A stretch of DNA of 64,000 bases from Streptomyces sp. MMG1533 (GCF_001279775.1 NZ_LGDG01000041.1:1-64000); one strand, 5' to 3'. Counted from the first letter of the stretch, positions 21,707 to 30,910 are shown. Translations and numbers: made by a program. The notes: generated by a model not told the origin, from the sequence alone.

Positions 21707-22199
21707 GCCTGCCCGGACTGCCGGGCACGCCGGGTCTGTCGGGCCTGCCGCTGTTCCGCGAGACCGTGCGCCCGGAGTGGATCGACTACAACGGGCACAT
21801 GAGCGAGGCGTTCTACGTCCTGGTCTTCGGTTACGCGACGGACGCGCTGATGGAGGGTACGGGGATGGGCCCCGCGTGCCGCGAGAGCACCGGCTGCTCC
21901 ATGTACACGGTCGAGTCCCACATCCGCTCCTGCGGGACGTATCGGAGGGCGCACGGCTCGCCGTACGCACGCGCGTGCTCGGCGCGGCCGGGAAGAAGGC
22001 GTGCTTCACGCATGAGATGTACGTCGTCACGGGGCCGGAAGCGGACGACCGCCCGGTGGCCACCACCGAGTTGCTCGCCCTTCACGTAGACCGGCGGGCG
22101 GGCCGTGCGACCCCCCTCCCCGATGCGGTCCGTGAGCGCCTCACGGCGCTGACGGAACCACCCCCCTCATGGGCCGGGCGCTCGATCACAGCGCCCTGA
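21703..22199 (+). pseudogene. Frameshifted betainyl-CoA thioesterase-like gene
   Basis: A hotdog-fold thioesterase of the type following carnitine dehydrogenase genes. The first frame reads FRETVRPEWIDYNGHMSEAF through YTVESHIRS. At about 21927-21930 the reading must shift to another frame, which continues DVSEGARLAVRTRVLGAAGK and THEMYVVTGPEADDRP to a stop at 22199. One missing base in a Tyr/Leu-type codon (expected HIRYLRDVSEG) explains it. It would have made glycine betaine from betainyl-CoA in carnitine breakdown. The 3' end overlaps the convergent cvnC stop by 14 bp. A sequencing error is possible, but the truncated neighbour supports real decay. Confidence 0.75.
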
Positions 22200-22581
22200 G
22201 GCCGTTGATCACGTCCCTCAGAATGCTCTCGTCCGGGAGTTCGGCAGGGGGCACGGGCCGGTTGACGTGGACGAACTCCCCCGCCACCAGGTCGCCCACG
22301 AGCACGCGCACCACGCCGATGGGCAGGTCGAGTTCGGCGGCGAGTTCGGCGACCGACTGCGGGGTGTCACGGCACAGGTCGACGATGTCCACGTGCTCCG
22401 GGGACAGCGTGTGGTCGCCTTCCGGGTCGTCCGCCTGGGATTCCGTGACGACCACCGCGATGAGGTCGAGGCGGTGCTGTCCCTGACTGGTGGTGCGGCC
22501 GCGCGTCATGGCGTACGGACGGACGACCGGTCCGGCGTCGTCGTCGAACCAGTGGCTTCTTCCCTGACCGTCTGTGCTCAT
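22186..22581 (-). CDS. cvnC: Conservon DUF742 protein (CvnC)
   Basis: A 131-residue DUF742 protein, the third conservon member, with a winged-helix-like core. Family features are the early VRPYAMTRGRT segment, the LSPEHVDIVDLC region and LDLPIGVVRVLVGDLV leading to the C-terminal DVINGLRAL. In conservons these small proteins associate with the CvnA histidine-kinase-like sensor and CvnB. The ATG lies 9 bp after the cvnB stop. Normally cvnD would start at or over this gene's end; here an opposite-strand pseudogene pair and the oxoprolinase gene intervene. Confidence 0.92.
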   Translation of the reverse strand: MSTDGQGRSHWFDDDAGPVVRPYAMTRGRTTSQGQHRLDLIAVVVTESQADDPEGDHTLSPEHVDIVDLCRDTPQSVAELAAELDLPIGVVRVLVGDLVAGEFVHVNRPVPPAELPDESILRDVINGLRAL

Positions 22582-22590
22582 GTCATCTCA

Positions 22591-23028
22591 CTACCCGCCC
22601 TGAGGCAGATCGGTGCGCGGAGCGGCACCCAGATGCACACCGACCCGCTTCACCAGGAGCGTCATCTCGTACGCGACCAGGCCCACGTCCGAATCCGCGT
22701 CCGAGAGCACGGCGAGGCAGCTGCCGTCGCCTGCGGCCGTGACGAACAGGAAGGCGTCGTCGAGTTCGACGACCGTCTGCCGGACGTTGCCCGCCTCGAA
22801 GTGGCGGCCCACGCCCTTGGCAAGGCTGTGGAACCCCGAGGCGACGGCGGCCAGGTGCTCGCTGTCCTCTCGGGTCAGGTCTCTGGACACGCCCGTCGGC
22901 AGGCCGTCGCCGGAGAGCACGAGGGCCTTGCGGATGCTCGCGACGCGCTCCACCAGGTCGTCGAGGAGCCAGTTGAGCTCGCCGTTCTGGTTACCCGCGG
23001 TGTTGCCGGTCGCCTTCGGTGCGGTCAT
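22591..23028 (-). CDS. cvnB: Conservon roadblock/LC7 protein (CvnB)
   Basis: A 145-residue roadblock/LC7 domain protein, typically a partner or GAP-like regulator of the MglA-type GTPase CvnD. The core reads ELNWLLDDLVERVASIRKAL, VLSGDGLPTG and EDSEHLAAVASGFHSLAKG, then a beta strand with DDAFLFVTAAGDGSCLAVL. The ATG overlaps the cvnA stop (ATGA) and follows GGGGGAC, so translation is coupled to the sensor gene. Confidence 0.93.
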   Translation of the reverse strand: MTAPKATGNTAGNQNGELNWLLDDLVERVASIRKALVLSGDGLPTGVSRDLTREDSEHLAAVASGFHSLAKGVGRHFEAGNVRQTVVELDDAFLFVTAAGDGSCLAVLSDADSDVGLVAYEMTLLVKRVGVHLGAAPRTDLPQGG

Positions 23029-25877
23029 CGACCGTCCCCCTTCGTTCCTTGTGGTGCTGTGCCGCTGTGGGCGTCGTCGCCCGCGGCGTTCTCCTCGCGG
23101 CCGCGCTGCCAGCCGCGCTGGAGCGAGGCCATACGGCTGCGTACCTCGTCGGCGTCCCGATCGGCCGGCTCCGCCGTGTCGTCGGGGCGCCGCCCGGGGC
23201 TCTGCTTCAGCTGCGGGGCCAGGTTGGCCTGGCGTACGCGGCGGGGCAACGGGGCCGTGCCGGAGCCGGAGTCGGACGCCTGGGGCGCGGTGTCGGGGCG
23301 TCCGGCGGACAGGTCCGGGCCGCTGGACGTGATCTCTGCGCGCCGGGTACGCCTGGGGAGGGCGGGGGCGTCGGGCCGTTCGGCGGTCGGGGACTCGGTG
23401 CGCTGGTCGTCGAGGCGGTCGGCCACGCCGGTGCCCCGGCGCAGCGGGTTCGCGCCACGGCGGCGGGTGGGCAGCGGGGCCGGTCCCAGTGGTGCGGCCG
23501 GCTGGGGGCGCGACCGGCTCGGGCCCGCAGGGGACTCCTCGTCCCCCTCCTCGCGCCGCCCTCGCTGCTCGGTGACCGGGCGTCCGTGGGAGCTGACCAG
23601 CTTGGGGGTCCGGTGGCGGGGCAGCGGGACCGGGGCGTCGAGGTCGTCGTCGGCCTGGCCCGCGTCGCCCGGCTCGGAAGCCTGGTTCTGCTGCTCGCCG
23701 TGCCGGGAGGGCGTCTCGTCGTCCGTACGGGTGAGGGAGCGGCGCGGGCGGAACAGTCCGCCGCGTTCGCTGTCCTCGTCGTCCAGGGCGCCCGGGAAGT
23801 CGTCGAGGGCGTCCAGGTCGACGGGAGCCTCCAGTTCGACCGGGCCGTCCAGGAGCGCGGCCGGAAGGCCCGGCAGCTGCCCCGACGCCTGGGAGAGCGG
23901 GGCGCGGCGGGCCTCCTCCAGCTCGGCCTCCTTGGAGGGCCGGGGCCGGTCGAGGCGGAAGCCGATGCCGTTGGTGTCCGGGACGTCGTCCGTCAGCAGG
24001 GTGTCGGGGATGAAGACGACGGCCGTGGTGCCGCCGTAGGGGGACGGCTGGAGGGAGACCCGGACGTGCTGCCGCTGGGCGAGCCGGCTGACCACGAACA
24101 GGCCCAGCCGGTCGGTGTCGGACAGCTCGAACTCCGGCGTCTCGGCGAGCCGGAGGTTGGCGTCCAGGAGCGCGTCGGCGGCCATGCCGAGGCCACGGTC
24201 GTGGATCTCCAGGGTGAAACCGTTGGCGACGCGTTCGCCGACGACCTGGACGGCGGTGTGCGGCGGGGAGAACACCGTGGCGTTCTCCAGGAGTTCGGCG
24301 ACGAGGTGCGTGAGGTCCGCGACCGCCGGGCCGGTGACCGCGACCCGGGGCAGCCGGCGGACCTCGATGCGCTCGTAGTCCTCGACCTCGGCGACGGCGG
24401 CGCGTACGACGTCCATGAGCTGAACGGGTTTGCGCCACTGCCGGGAGGGGGCGGCGCCGGAGAGGATCACCAGGCCCTCGGCGTGCCGGCGCATACGGGT
24501 GGTCAGGTGGTCGAGGCGGAAGAGGTCGGCGAGTTCGTCGGTGTCCTCGGTCCGCCGCTCCATGGCGTCGAGCAGGGTGAGTTGCTTGTGCAGGAGGACC
24601 TGGCTGCGGCGGGCGAGGTTCACGAAGACCTCGGAGACGCCGGCCCGGAGCTCGGCCTGTTTGACGGCGGCCTCGACGGCGGCGCGTTGCAGGGTGTTGA
24701 GGGCCTGGCCGACATCGCCGATCTCGTTCTTGTCGTACTCCAGGCGCGGGACCTCGGTCTCCACGTCGATCTGTTCGCCCACCGAGAGGCGGCGCATCAC
24801 GCTGGGCAGCCGGACGCCGGACGCCTCGTGGGCCTCCAGGCGCAGTTGTCGCAGGTCGCGGATGAGGCCACGGCCGACGCGCACGGACAGGACGAGGGAG
24901 AAGAGCAGGGCGGCGAGGCCGAGGAGGCCGGCGACGGCAGCCTTGACGATGACGGCCATGGCGTCGGGGCGGACGCGGTCCTGATAGCGGTCGCCGGCCT
25001 GGTCGTTGAGCGTGGCGAGCTCGTCGAGGGCACTGCCCGCGGCGGCGTCCCAGCTCTTGGCGCTCACCGCGCCGGGGGGCGGGCCGGGGTCGGAGGCGAT
25101 GACGGCCTGTTCCGCCGACCGCAGCGGGGCGGTGGTGGCGTTCTTCCAGAAGCGTTCGTAGCGTTCTCGCTCCGTCGCGGGCAGCACCGGCAGGCTGATG
25201 TCGTACATCAGGGTGCGCTGGGCGGCGAGGTCGGCGATGTCGCGGATCTCCTCGCGGGAGAGTTTCCCGACCACCAGGGCGGAGCCCAGCAGGGCGTCCT
25301 CACGGGAGAGCAGTTCGCGGGCTCGGGTGATGTTCACCAGGACCCGGGCCTGCTTGTCCAGCTCCACGCTGTCGACGCCGTCGGTGGAAGCCAGCAGGGC
25401 GTAGCAGGGGTCGACGAGACGGTTGTAGAGGTCGAGGGCCTGCGTCCGGTTGACCGTGCCCTCCTCGACGCTGCGGCGCAGGGAGTCGATGCCGTCCAAC
25501 GCGTCCAGGACGGTGGTGAGGTGTTCGTCGTCGTCCGCGTCCAGTGCGTCGCGGGCGTCGGGGTCCTTGGCGTTCTCGCGGATCTTGGCGATGGCGTCGT
25601 CGGTGGCGCCGCGTGTGCTGCGCAGCGCGGACAGCGCGTCGGAGGCCCGGGGATCGGCGAGGTAGACGAGGGTCTGCCGGCGTTCCTGCTGGAGGACCCG
25701 GACGGTGTCCTCGGTGGGGTAGCCGATCTTCTCGACGACGGAGGACACGTGGAACAGCTGGGCGACTTCCCGGCCCGTGAGTACCGTGGCGAAGCCCCAG
25801 ATCGCGATCAGGGACACCAGCGGCACGAGGAGCAGCGCCACGATCTTCCGGCGGATCGACTTCCCGCGAAAGCGCAT
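23025..25877 (-). CDS. cvnA: Conservon sensor histidine-kinase-like protein (CvnA)
   Basis: A 950-residue membrane sensor. An N-terminal helix (IVALLLVPLVSLIAIWGFAT) and a second helix near residue 330 (AVIVKAAVAGLLGLAALLFS) frame an extracellular nitrate/nitrite-sensing-type helical domain. A HAMP-like linker and then a HATPase_c domain follow (LLENATVFSPPH N box, HDRGLGM and DRLGLFVVSRLAQR G boxes). The usual His-box is not obvious, as in other conservon kinases. The last 300 residues are a low-complexity, charged, probably disordered tail. The ATG at 25877 follows GGGGGAGG; the frame's 105-residue upstream extension is not supported. First gene of the cvnABC run. Confidence 0.92.
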   Translation of the reverse strand: MRFRGKSIRRKIVALLLVPLVSLIAIWGFATVLTGREVAQLFHVSSVVEKIGYPTEDTVRVLQQERRQTLVYLADPRASDALSALRSTRGATDDAIAKIRENAKDPDARDALDADDDEHLTTVLDALDGIDSLRRSVEEGTVNRTQALDLYNRLVDPCYALLASTDGVDSVELDKQARVLVNITRARELLSREDALLGSALVVGKLSREEIRDIADLAAQRTLMYDISLPVLPATERERYERFWKNATTAPLRSAEQAVIASDPGPPPGAVSAKSWDAAAGSALDELATLNDQAGDRYQDRVRPDAMAVIVKAAVAGLLGLAALLFSLVLSVRVGRGLIRDLRQLRLEAHEASGVRLPSVMRRLSVGEQIDVETEVPRLEYDKNEIGDVGQALNTLQRAAVEAAVKQAELRAGVSEVFVNLARRSQVLLHKQLTLLDAMERRTEDTDELADLFRLDHLTTRMRRHAEGLVILSGAAPSRQWRKPVQLMDVVRAAVAEVEDYERIEVRRLPRVAVTGPAVADLTHLVAELLENATVFSPPHTAVQVVGERVANGFTLEIHDRGLGMAADALLDANLRLAETPEFELSDTDRLGLFVVSRLAQRQHVRVSLQPSPYGGTTAVVFIPDTLLTDDVPDTNGIGFRLDRPRPSKEAELEEARRAPLSQASGQLPGLPAALLDGPVELEAPVDLDALDDFPGALDDEDSERGGLFRPRRSLTRTDDETPSRHGEQQNQASEPGDAGQADDDLDAPVPLPRHRTPKLVSSHGRPVTEQRGRREEGDEESPAGPSRSRPQPAAPLGPAPLPTRRRGANPLRRGTGVADRLDDQRTESPTAERPDAPALPRRTRRAEITSSGPDLSAGRPDTAPQASDSGSGTAPLPRRVRQANLAPQLKQSPGRRPDDTAEPADRDADEVRSRMASLQRGWQRGREENAAGDDAHSGTAPQGTKGDGR

Positions 25878-26297
25878 GGCCTCCCCCAGTTCGACCCCCC
25901 ACCGGCAGGGGTACAGATGTGCGTCAACAAACGTGCGCGAGCCTACTACTGACGCAGAGGTAACTCGAAGACCGGTCCGGAAGCTGAACTTCCGCACCGA
26001 GGGCGAGACATGGGGAGTTGTCCGCTCATTGGAGGAGATCGACTCCTGTCTTTCCTCGGCGGCCGTCGGTGAGGGCGTGATCGATCCGTCTGCCCAGTTG
26101 GCCGGAATTTTGCGTTCGTTGGGAATCTTGAAGGGGATTCGTTCGTCGTTATCCATGGGAGTTGGGGGCGGAATCGGCCACAGGAGCTGCAACCCGCACC
26201 CGGGCGGCGTAAATCAGCGCAAGCCGGGCAGCCACTGGGAAGCCGGGTCTTCGGACACGGAGCGAGCAGTCTGCCGGCGGTGGGGAGTGACACGGTG
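25878..26297. other. 420-bp divergent intergenic region between cvnA and a membrane protein gene
   Basis: The stretch between the divergent cvnA and small membrane protein genes is noticeably lower in G+C than its neighbours and must hold both promoters. I see no gene in it and no clearly matching -35/-10 pair. A short inverted repeat (AGGAG ... CTCCT) occurs near 26030-26050. Confidence 0.4.
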
Positions 26298-26870
26298 ATG
26301 GGCACGGCGGAGCGACAAGAGACGCTGCCGGACAGCGGGTCGGCGCGTTCGACGGCGCAGCGGGACCCCGAGGCGCTGGATCACGACATTCCGACGGACG
26401 GGGGCGGGGCAGCGGCGCACAAGGGCGCGACCGACCCCGTCCGGCGCGTGGAGCGCGGTGCGGCACGAGCGCAGCCCGAGTACCGGCCGTTGTGGATCGA
26501 GGAGCCTGCGCAGCGGCGCCGGTTGCCCGATCCGGTGCGGACGTCGGCGGTGCGGGCGGTGCTGATCATCGCCGTGACGCTGATCCAGGCGATGGTGGCC
26601 TTCCTGTGCACCATGGCCGGTTCCTGGCTGGCGTTCCCGATGGTGCTCAGCAGCGTCGCCAGCACGGTGGTGGCCACCTGGGGCGCCCTCGACGTCTGGG
26701 TGACCCGCCAGGTGTGGAACCAGCGTCATGGCGTGGTGTCCACGCCCAGCAGCACCGCGCGTGCGCTGCGACGCGAGCGGCGCAGGGCACGGCGACAGAC
26801 ACGGGCCGCCGAGCGGGCCCAGGAGCGCATACGCCGGCAAGGCGGCGCGGGGCAGCTGTCGCACTCCTGA
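26298..26870 (+). CDS. Small two-helix membrane protein
   Basis: About 190 residues, function unknown. A charged, disordered N-terminal part (about 80 residues) is followed by two adjoining hydrophobic helices (AVRAVLIIAVTLIQAMVAFL and SWLAFPMVLSSVASTVVATW), then an Arg-rich tail (RRERRRARRQTRAAERAQ) likely to lie on the cytoplasmic face. The ATG follows GGGGAG by about 10 bp; an adjacent GTG 3 bp earlier is an alternative. It is divergent from cvnA. From memory, proteins of this type often sit next to conservons in Streptomyces, but no function is known. Confidence 0.75.
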   Translation: MGTAERQETLPDSGSARSTAQRDPEALDHDIPTDGGGAAAHKGATDPVRRVERGAARAQPEYRPLWIEEPAQRRRLPDPVRTSAVRAVLIIAVTLIQAMVAFLCTMAGSWLAFPMVLSSVASTVVATWGALDVWVTRQVWNQRHGVVSTPSSTARALRRERRRARRQTRAAERAQERIRRQGGAGQLSHS

Positions 26871-26874
26871 GGAA

Positions 26875-26894
26875 CTTCCGGGCCGGCCCGGAAG
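26875..26894. terminator. Palindromic terminator between convergent genes
   Basis: CTTCCGGGCCGGCCCGGAAG is a perfect 20-bp palindrome starting 5 bp after the small membrane protein stop, between it and the convergent reductase gene. Confidence 0.7.
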
Positions 26895-26924
26895 AACGGC
26901 TTGCGGCGTCCGGGCCGGCGGCGT

Positions 26925-28109
26925 TCAGAGTGCGGCCGGCTGCGGCCTGCTCCCTCCGCGTACGAGTTCCCGTCGCGCCCGCATGAAGGGGCGTGGCCGG
27001 TCCACGGAGAGCACCGCGGTCGTACGGCCGTCCCGCTCGTACAGGGCGAGGAAGCCGCCCTCGGCCGGTGCGTCGTCGGCGAGTTCGCCCTCGGCGATGC
27101 GGACGCTGTCCCCGTCCTGCCGACGGCCGGCGAACTGGATGCGGGCGCCGTACTGGTCCGACCAGAAGTACGGCAGTGAGCCCGCGGTCTCCCGGGTGCG
27201 CCCGGCGAGCAGATTGGCCACGGCGACCCGGGGCTGCTCCGTCGCGGACGTCCAGTGTTCGGCGCGGGTGCCGCCGACACGGGCGACATCGCCGACGGCG
27301 ACCACCTGCGGCAGGGCCGTCACACAGCCGTCGTCGCACAGCACGCCGTCGTGCAGGGCGAGCGTAGAGCCCGCCAGCCAGGCGGTGTTGGGGGTGGCGC
27401 CGATGCCGACGATCACCGTGTCGGCGGGCAGGACACGGCCGTCGGAGAGTGCGACGCCGGTGACGGCGGCCGTGCCGCGCAGTCCGGCCACCCCGGTGCC
27501 CGTGACCAGGTCCACCCCGCCACGCCGGTGCAGCGCTGCGCACACGGCGGCCATCTCGGGGCCGAGTTGGGGCACGAGCGGAAGCGGCGCGGCCTCGACG
27601 ACGGTGACGGTGTGGCCGAGGGCGGCGCAGGAGGACGCGGTCTCGGCGCCGACGAAGCCGCCGCCGATGACGACGACCTGACGGGGTCCGCCGCCGAGCT
27701 CGTCGCGCAGGGCACGGGCGTCGTCGAGGGTGCGCAGGGTGTGCACCCCGGTGAGGCGGGAGCCCGGGAGACGGCGGGCCGAGGCGCCGGTGGCGATGAC
27801 GACACCGTCGGTGGACACCGTACGGCCGTCGTCGAGGAGCACGGTCCGGCCGCGGGCGTCGAGGCCGCGGGCCCGTTTGCCGAGCAGCCACTCGGCGTCG
27901 AGTTCGGCGGCCTCCTCGGCGTCCGTGAGAGCCAGCTGGTCCTCAGCGGCGCGGCCGGTGAGGAAGTCCTTGGAGAGGGGAGGCCGGTCGTACGGGCGGT
28001 GGGTTTCGTCGCCGACGATCACCAGGCGTCCGTCGAAGCCCTGGGAGCGCAGTTCCCGGGCCGCGTACAGACCGGAGAGGGAGGCGCCGACGACGGTCAC
28101 GGTCCTCAT
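26925..28109 (-). CDS. FAD/NAD-dependent ferredoxin reductase
   Basis: A 394-residue flavoprotein of the oxygenase-coupled NADH:ferredoxin reductase family. The FAD Rossmann motif VVGASLSGLYAARELRSQG is at the N-terminus, RPYDRPPLSKDFL is a family hallmark, and the NAD-binding motif VVIGGGFVGAETASS is central, with VVAVGDVAR for the second FAD contact. It passes electrons from NADH to a Rieske [2Fe-2S] ferredoxin. The ATG overlaps the stop of the ferredoxin gene (ATGA), so the two are made together. The likely terminal acceptor is the Rieske oxygenase encoded 7 kb away in the same island, an inference from context. Confidence 0.9.
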   Translation of the reverse strand: MRTVTVVGASLSGLYAARELRSQGFDGRLVIVGDETHRPYDRPPLSKDFLTGRAAEDQLALTDAEEAAELDAEWLLGKRARGLDARGRTVLLDDGRTVSTDGVVIATGASARRLPGSRLTGVHTLRTLDDARALRDELGGGPRQVVVIGGGFVGAETASSCAALGHTVTVVEAAPLPLVPQLGPEMAAVCAALHRRGGVDLVTGTGVAGLRGTAAVTGVALSDGRVLPADTVIVGIGATPNTAWLAGSTLALHDGVLCDDGCVTALPQVVAVGDVARVGGTRAEHWTSATEQPRVAVANLLAGRTRETAGSLPYFWSDQYGARIQFAGRRQDGDSVRIAEGELADDAPAEGGFLALYERDGRTTAVLSVDRPRPFMRARRELVRGGSRPQPAAL

Positions 28110-28429
28110 GCGGCGGTACCCTCCTCCGCGGCGACGTGGACGTGGATCATCCCGTCGTCGACGCTGACCCGGTGGGTGCGGACGGGTCGCCTGGCCGGGA
28201 GGCAGGTCGGCTGTCCGGAGCGGAGATCGAATGAAGCCGCGTGCAGTGGGCATTCGACCAGACAGCCCTCCAGCCAGCCCTCGGAGAGGGACGCGTCCTG
28301 ATGGGTGCAGGTGTCGTCGATGGCGTACAGCTCGCCGTCCTCGGTGCGGAACACGGCGATGGGCGGTGTCGTCTCGACGCGGACGGACTCGCCGTCGGGG
28401 AGGTCTTCGAAGCGGCAGACGGGAATCAC
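28106..28429 (-). CDS. Rieske [2Fe-2S] ferredoxin
   Basis: A 107-residue single-domain Rieske ferredoxin. The cluster ligands are in CTHQDA and CPLHAASFDL, the two Cys-x-His type pairs of the Rieske fold. Such proteins shuttle electrons from a flavoprotein reductase to an oxygenase alpha subunit. The start is GTG preceded by AGGGGGG. It is the first gene of a two-gene minus-strand operon with the reductase and is divergent from the IclR regulator, suggesting shared control with the betaine-degradation genes. Confidence 0.92.
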   Translation of the reverse strand: MIPVCRFEDLPDGESVRVETTPPIAVFRTEDGELYAIDDTCTHQDASLSEGWLEGCLVECPLHAASFDLRSGQPTCLPARRPVRTHRVSVDDGMIHVHVAAEEGTAA

Positions 28430-28560
28430 GGGCCCCCCTCTCGGTCCGGGACGCTCGGTCCGGACCTGTGTGGTCCAGTTTGATCAGTGAGTGCGGACCG
28501 TCGTTGGCCCGGCAGCAAGGGAGTGCGGAAGCGAGGAGTTCAGTCAGCGCCGGACCTTGC

Positions 28561-28595
28561 CGAACCTTCGTGTCGAACCTTCGTCGAACCTTCAT
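28561..28595. repeat. Three short tandem repeats upstream of the Rieske ferredoxin
   Basis: CGAACCTTCGT occurs at 28561-28571 and 28574-28584, and CGAACCTTCAT at 28585-28595. A fourth, diverged copy may precede them at 28551. They lie in the 359-bp gap between the divergent ferredoxin and iclR genes, which also holds a perfect palindrome AACATGATGTT (28661-28671) and the shared motif at 28689. Confidence 0.6.
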
Positions 28596-28688
28596 CGGTC
28601 CGAACCGGTCCGCACTGATCCGTACTGTTCGGCCCCCTTACGGGCGCCGGACGCTTCGGTAACATGATGTTTCACATGGCGCACGAGC

Positions 28689-28706
28689 AAGCGCTATGCG
28701 CAACAG
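28689..28706 (+). promoter_or_regulatory. Putative IclR-family operator, copy 1 (iclR leader)
   Basis: AAGCGCTATGCGCAACAG. The core GCGC-N3-GCGCAACAG is repeated at 29798-29813 in front of the formaldehyde dehydrogenase gene. It lies 83 bp before the iclR start and about 23 bp after a possible -10 (TAACAT, 28660-28665), a position suited to repression. Confidence 0.45.
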
Positions 28707-28788
28707 AATCCGGGCGGGACGACCGTCACGTCAAGGGGTTCCCGCAGATGCGGCCCGAACCGGGCCCACAGGTGGTGAGAGTTGAGCC

Positions 28789-29616
28789 ATGACCCGCACG
28801 CAGAAGCAGCCCGACCGCAGCGAGGAGAAGGCCGCGACCCCGGAGAAGAACGGCAGAGGGGCGGCCAGCGCCGTCCAGTCGGTGGACCGTGCCGTGAGCG
28901 TGCTGGAGATCCTGGCCCGACATGGTGAGGCGGGCGTCACCGAGATCGCCGACGAGCTGGAGGTGCACAAGTCCACCGCGTTCCGGCTGCTCGGCGTCCT
29001 GGAGAACCGCGGGCTGGTGGCCCAGGCCAAGGACCGCGGCAAGTACTACCTGGGAGCCGGCGTACTACGCCTGGCGGGGGCGGCGGCAGTACGGCTGGAC
29101 ATCTCGCAGGAAGGCGTCCCGGTCTGCCGGGAACTCGCCGACGAGCTGGGCGAGACGGTGAACATCGCGGTCCTGGACGACGATGCGGCGGTCAACATCA
29201 TGCAGGCCCGCGGCACCGCATCCGTGACGGCGCAGAACTGGCTGGGCAGACGCACCCCGCTGCACGCCACCTCCAGCGGCAAGGTGCTGCTCGCGCACAT
29301 GCCGCCCACCCTGCGCGAGGGCCTGCTCGCGCGTTCCCTGCCGCGCTTCACGGAGCGGACCATCACCGGCGCCTCCGTACTGCGGGGCGAGCTGGAGGCC
29401 GTGGTGGAGCAGGGCTACGGCATCACCATCGAGGAACTGGAGCTGGGCCTGGCCGCCGCGGCTGCCCCGATCCGGTCGCACGACGGCAAGGTCATCGCCG
29501 CCATCAGCGTCTCGGGCCCGGTGTACCGCCTCAACAGCGACCGACTGCCGGAGCTGGCCAAGCGCACGGTGGCGGCCGGGGCCGAGCTGTCCCGCCGGAT
29601 GGGATACGGCTTCTGA
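28789..29616 (+). CDS. IclR-family transcriptional regulator
   Basis: A 275-residue regulator. The N-terminal winged helix is AVQSVDRAVSVLEILARHGE followed by VTEIADELEVHKSTAFRLLG, the IclR recognition helix. The C-terminal effector domain has the usual LHATSSGKVLLAHMP and the AAAAPIRSHDGKVIAAISVSGP segments. It is flanked by the divergent ferredoxin/reductase operon and by the co-directional formaldehyde dehydrogenase and demethylation genes, so it probably controls this island, with glycine betaine or a breakdown product as a possible effector. The ATG is preceded by GTGAGAG. GylR is also IclR type, but the glycerol genes are 13 kb away. Confidence 0.92.
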   Translation: MTRTQKQPDRSEEKAATPEKNGRGAASAVQSVDRAVSVLEILARHGEAGVTEIADELEVHKSTAFRLLGVLENRGLVAQAKDRGKYYLGAGVLRLAGAAAVRLDISQEGVPVCRELADELGETVNIAVLDDDAAVNIMQARGTASVTAQNWLGRRTPLHATSSGKVLLAHMPPTLREGLLARSLPRFTERTITGASVLRGELEAVVEQGYGITIEELELGLAAAAAPIRSHDGKVIAAISVSGPVYRLNSDRLPELAKRTVAAGAELSRRMGYGF

Positions 29617-29745
29617 CCGATCCCCGAACAGACACGCAAGAGCACGAACGCGGCGCGGGACCGGGAATCTCCTGGTCTCGCGCCGCCGTGTGTCCGGCAG
29701 GTTTCGCCCCACAGATTCCTTTTGCCAAGGGTTAACTCGCACCTC

Positions 29746-29775
29746 TTGACGACCGCTCGATGGCGTTCTCAATAT
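29746..29775 (+). promoter_or_regulatory. Possible promoter of the formaldehyde dehydrogenase operon
   Basis: TTGACG (29746-29751) is followed after 18 bp by CAATAT (29770-29775), in an AT-richer pocket of the gap between iclR and the dehydrogenase. The -10 match is weak. The shared motif at 29796 would lie just downstream of the start of transcription. Confidence 0.4.
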
Positions 29776-29795
29776 GTTCCTCAACGCGCAACCCA

Positions 29796-29813
29796 TCGCG
29801 CATTGCGCAACAG
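29796..29813 (+). promoter_or_regulatory. Putative IclR-family operator, copy 2 (dehydrogenase leader)
   Basis: TCGCGCATTGCGCAACAG, sharing GCGC-N3-GCGCAACAG with the copy in the iclR leader (14 of 18 positions identical). It ends 15 bp before the GTG start and abuts the ribosome site, so bound protein would block transcription or translation start. Confidence 0.45.
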
Positions 29814-29828
29814 CAGAGGAGCTTGGTC

Positions 29829-30910
29829 GTGCCACACGAGGTCCGTGCCGTAGTCGCTGTGAAAAAGGGCGCACCCGTCGAGGTGCAGACCATCGTCGTT
29901 CCCGACCCGGGTCCCGGAGAGGTGCTCGTCGCCGTGCAGGCCTGCGGGGTCTGCCACACGGATCTGCACTATCGGGAGGGCGCGATCAACGACGACTTCC
30001 CGTTCCTGCTGGGCCATGAGGCAGCCGGCACGATCGAGGCGGTCGGCGAGGGCGTGACCGACCTCGAACCGGGCGACTACGTGGTGCTGGCGTGGCGCGC
30101 GCCCTGCGGTTCCTGCCGTTCCTGTCGCCGTGGCCGCCCCTGGTACTGCTTCGACTCCCGCAACGCCACCCAGCCGATGACCCTCCTGGACGGCACCCCG
30201 CTGAGCAACGCCCTCGGCATCGGCGCCTTCGCCGAGAAGACCCTGGTCGCGGCGGGACAGGCGGTGAAGATCGACCCGGCCGCCCGTCCCGAGGCAGCGG
30301 GCCTCATCGGCTGCGGCGTGATGGCGGGGTACGGCGCCGCGGTCAACACCGGCCAGGTCGGCCGCGGCGACTCGGTCGCCGTCATCGGCTGCGGCGGCGT
30401 CGGCAACGCGGCCATCGCGGGCGCCTGCCTGAACGGTGCCATGAAGGTCATCGCCGTCGACATCGACGACAAGAAGCTCGACCAGGCGGAGAAGTTCGGC
30501 GCCACGCACACCGTCAACTCCCGCGGCACGGACCCGGTCGAGGCGGTCCGCGCCCTCACCGACGGCCACGGTGTGGACATCGCGATCGACGCGGTGGGCC
30601 GCCCGGAGACCTTCAAGCAGGCCTTCTACATGCGCGACCACGCCGGCCTGCTGGTCCAGGTCGGCGTCCCCTCCCCCGAGATGACGGTCGAGCTCCCGCT
30701 GATCGACGTGTTCTCGCGCGGCGGCGCCATCAAGTCGTCCTGGTACGGCGACTGCCTGCCGAGCCGCGACTTCCCGTTCCTGATCGACCAGTACCTGTAC
30801 GGGCTGCTGGACCTGAACGCCTTCGTCACCGAGACCATCGCGCTCGACCAGGTCGAGGATGCCTTCGCCAAGATGCACCGCGGTGAGGTGCTGCGCTCGG
30901 TGGTCGTCCT

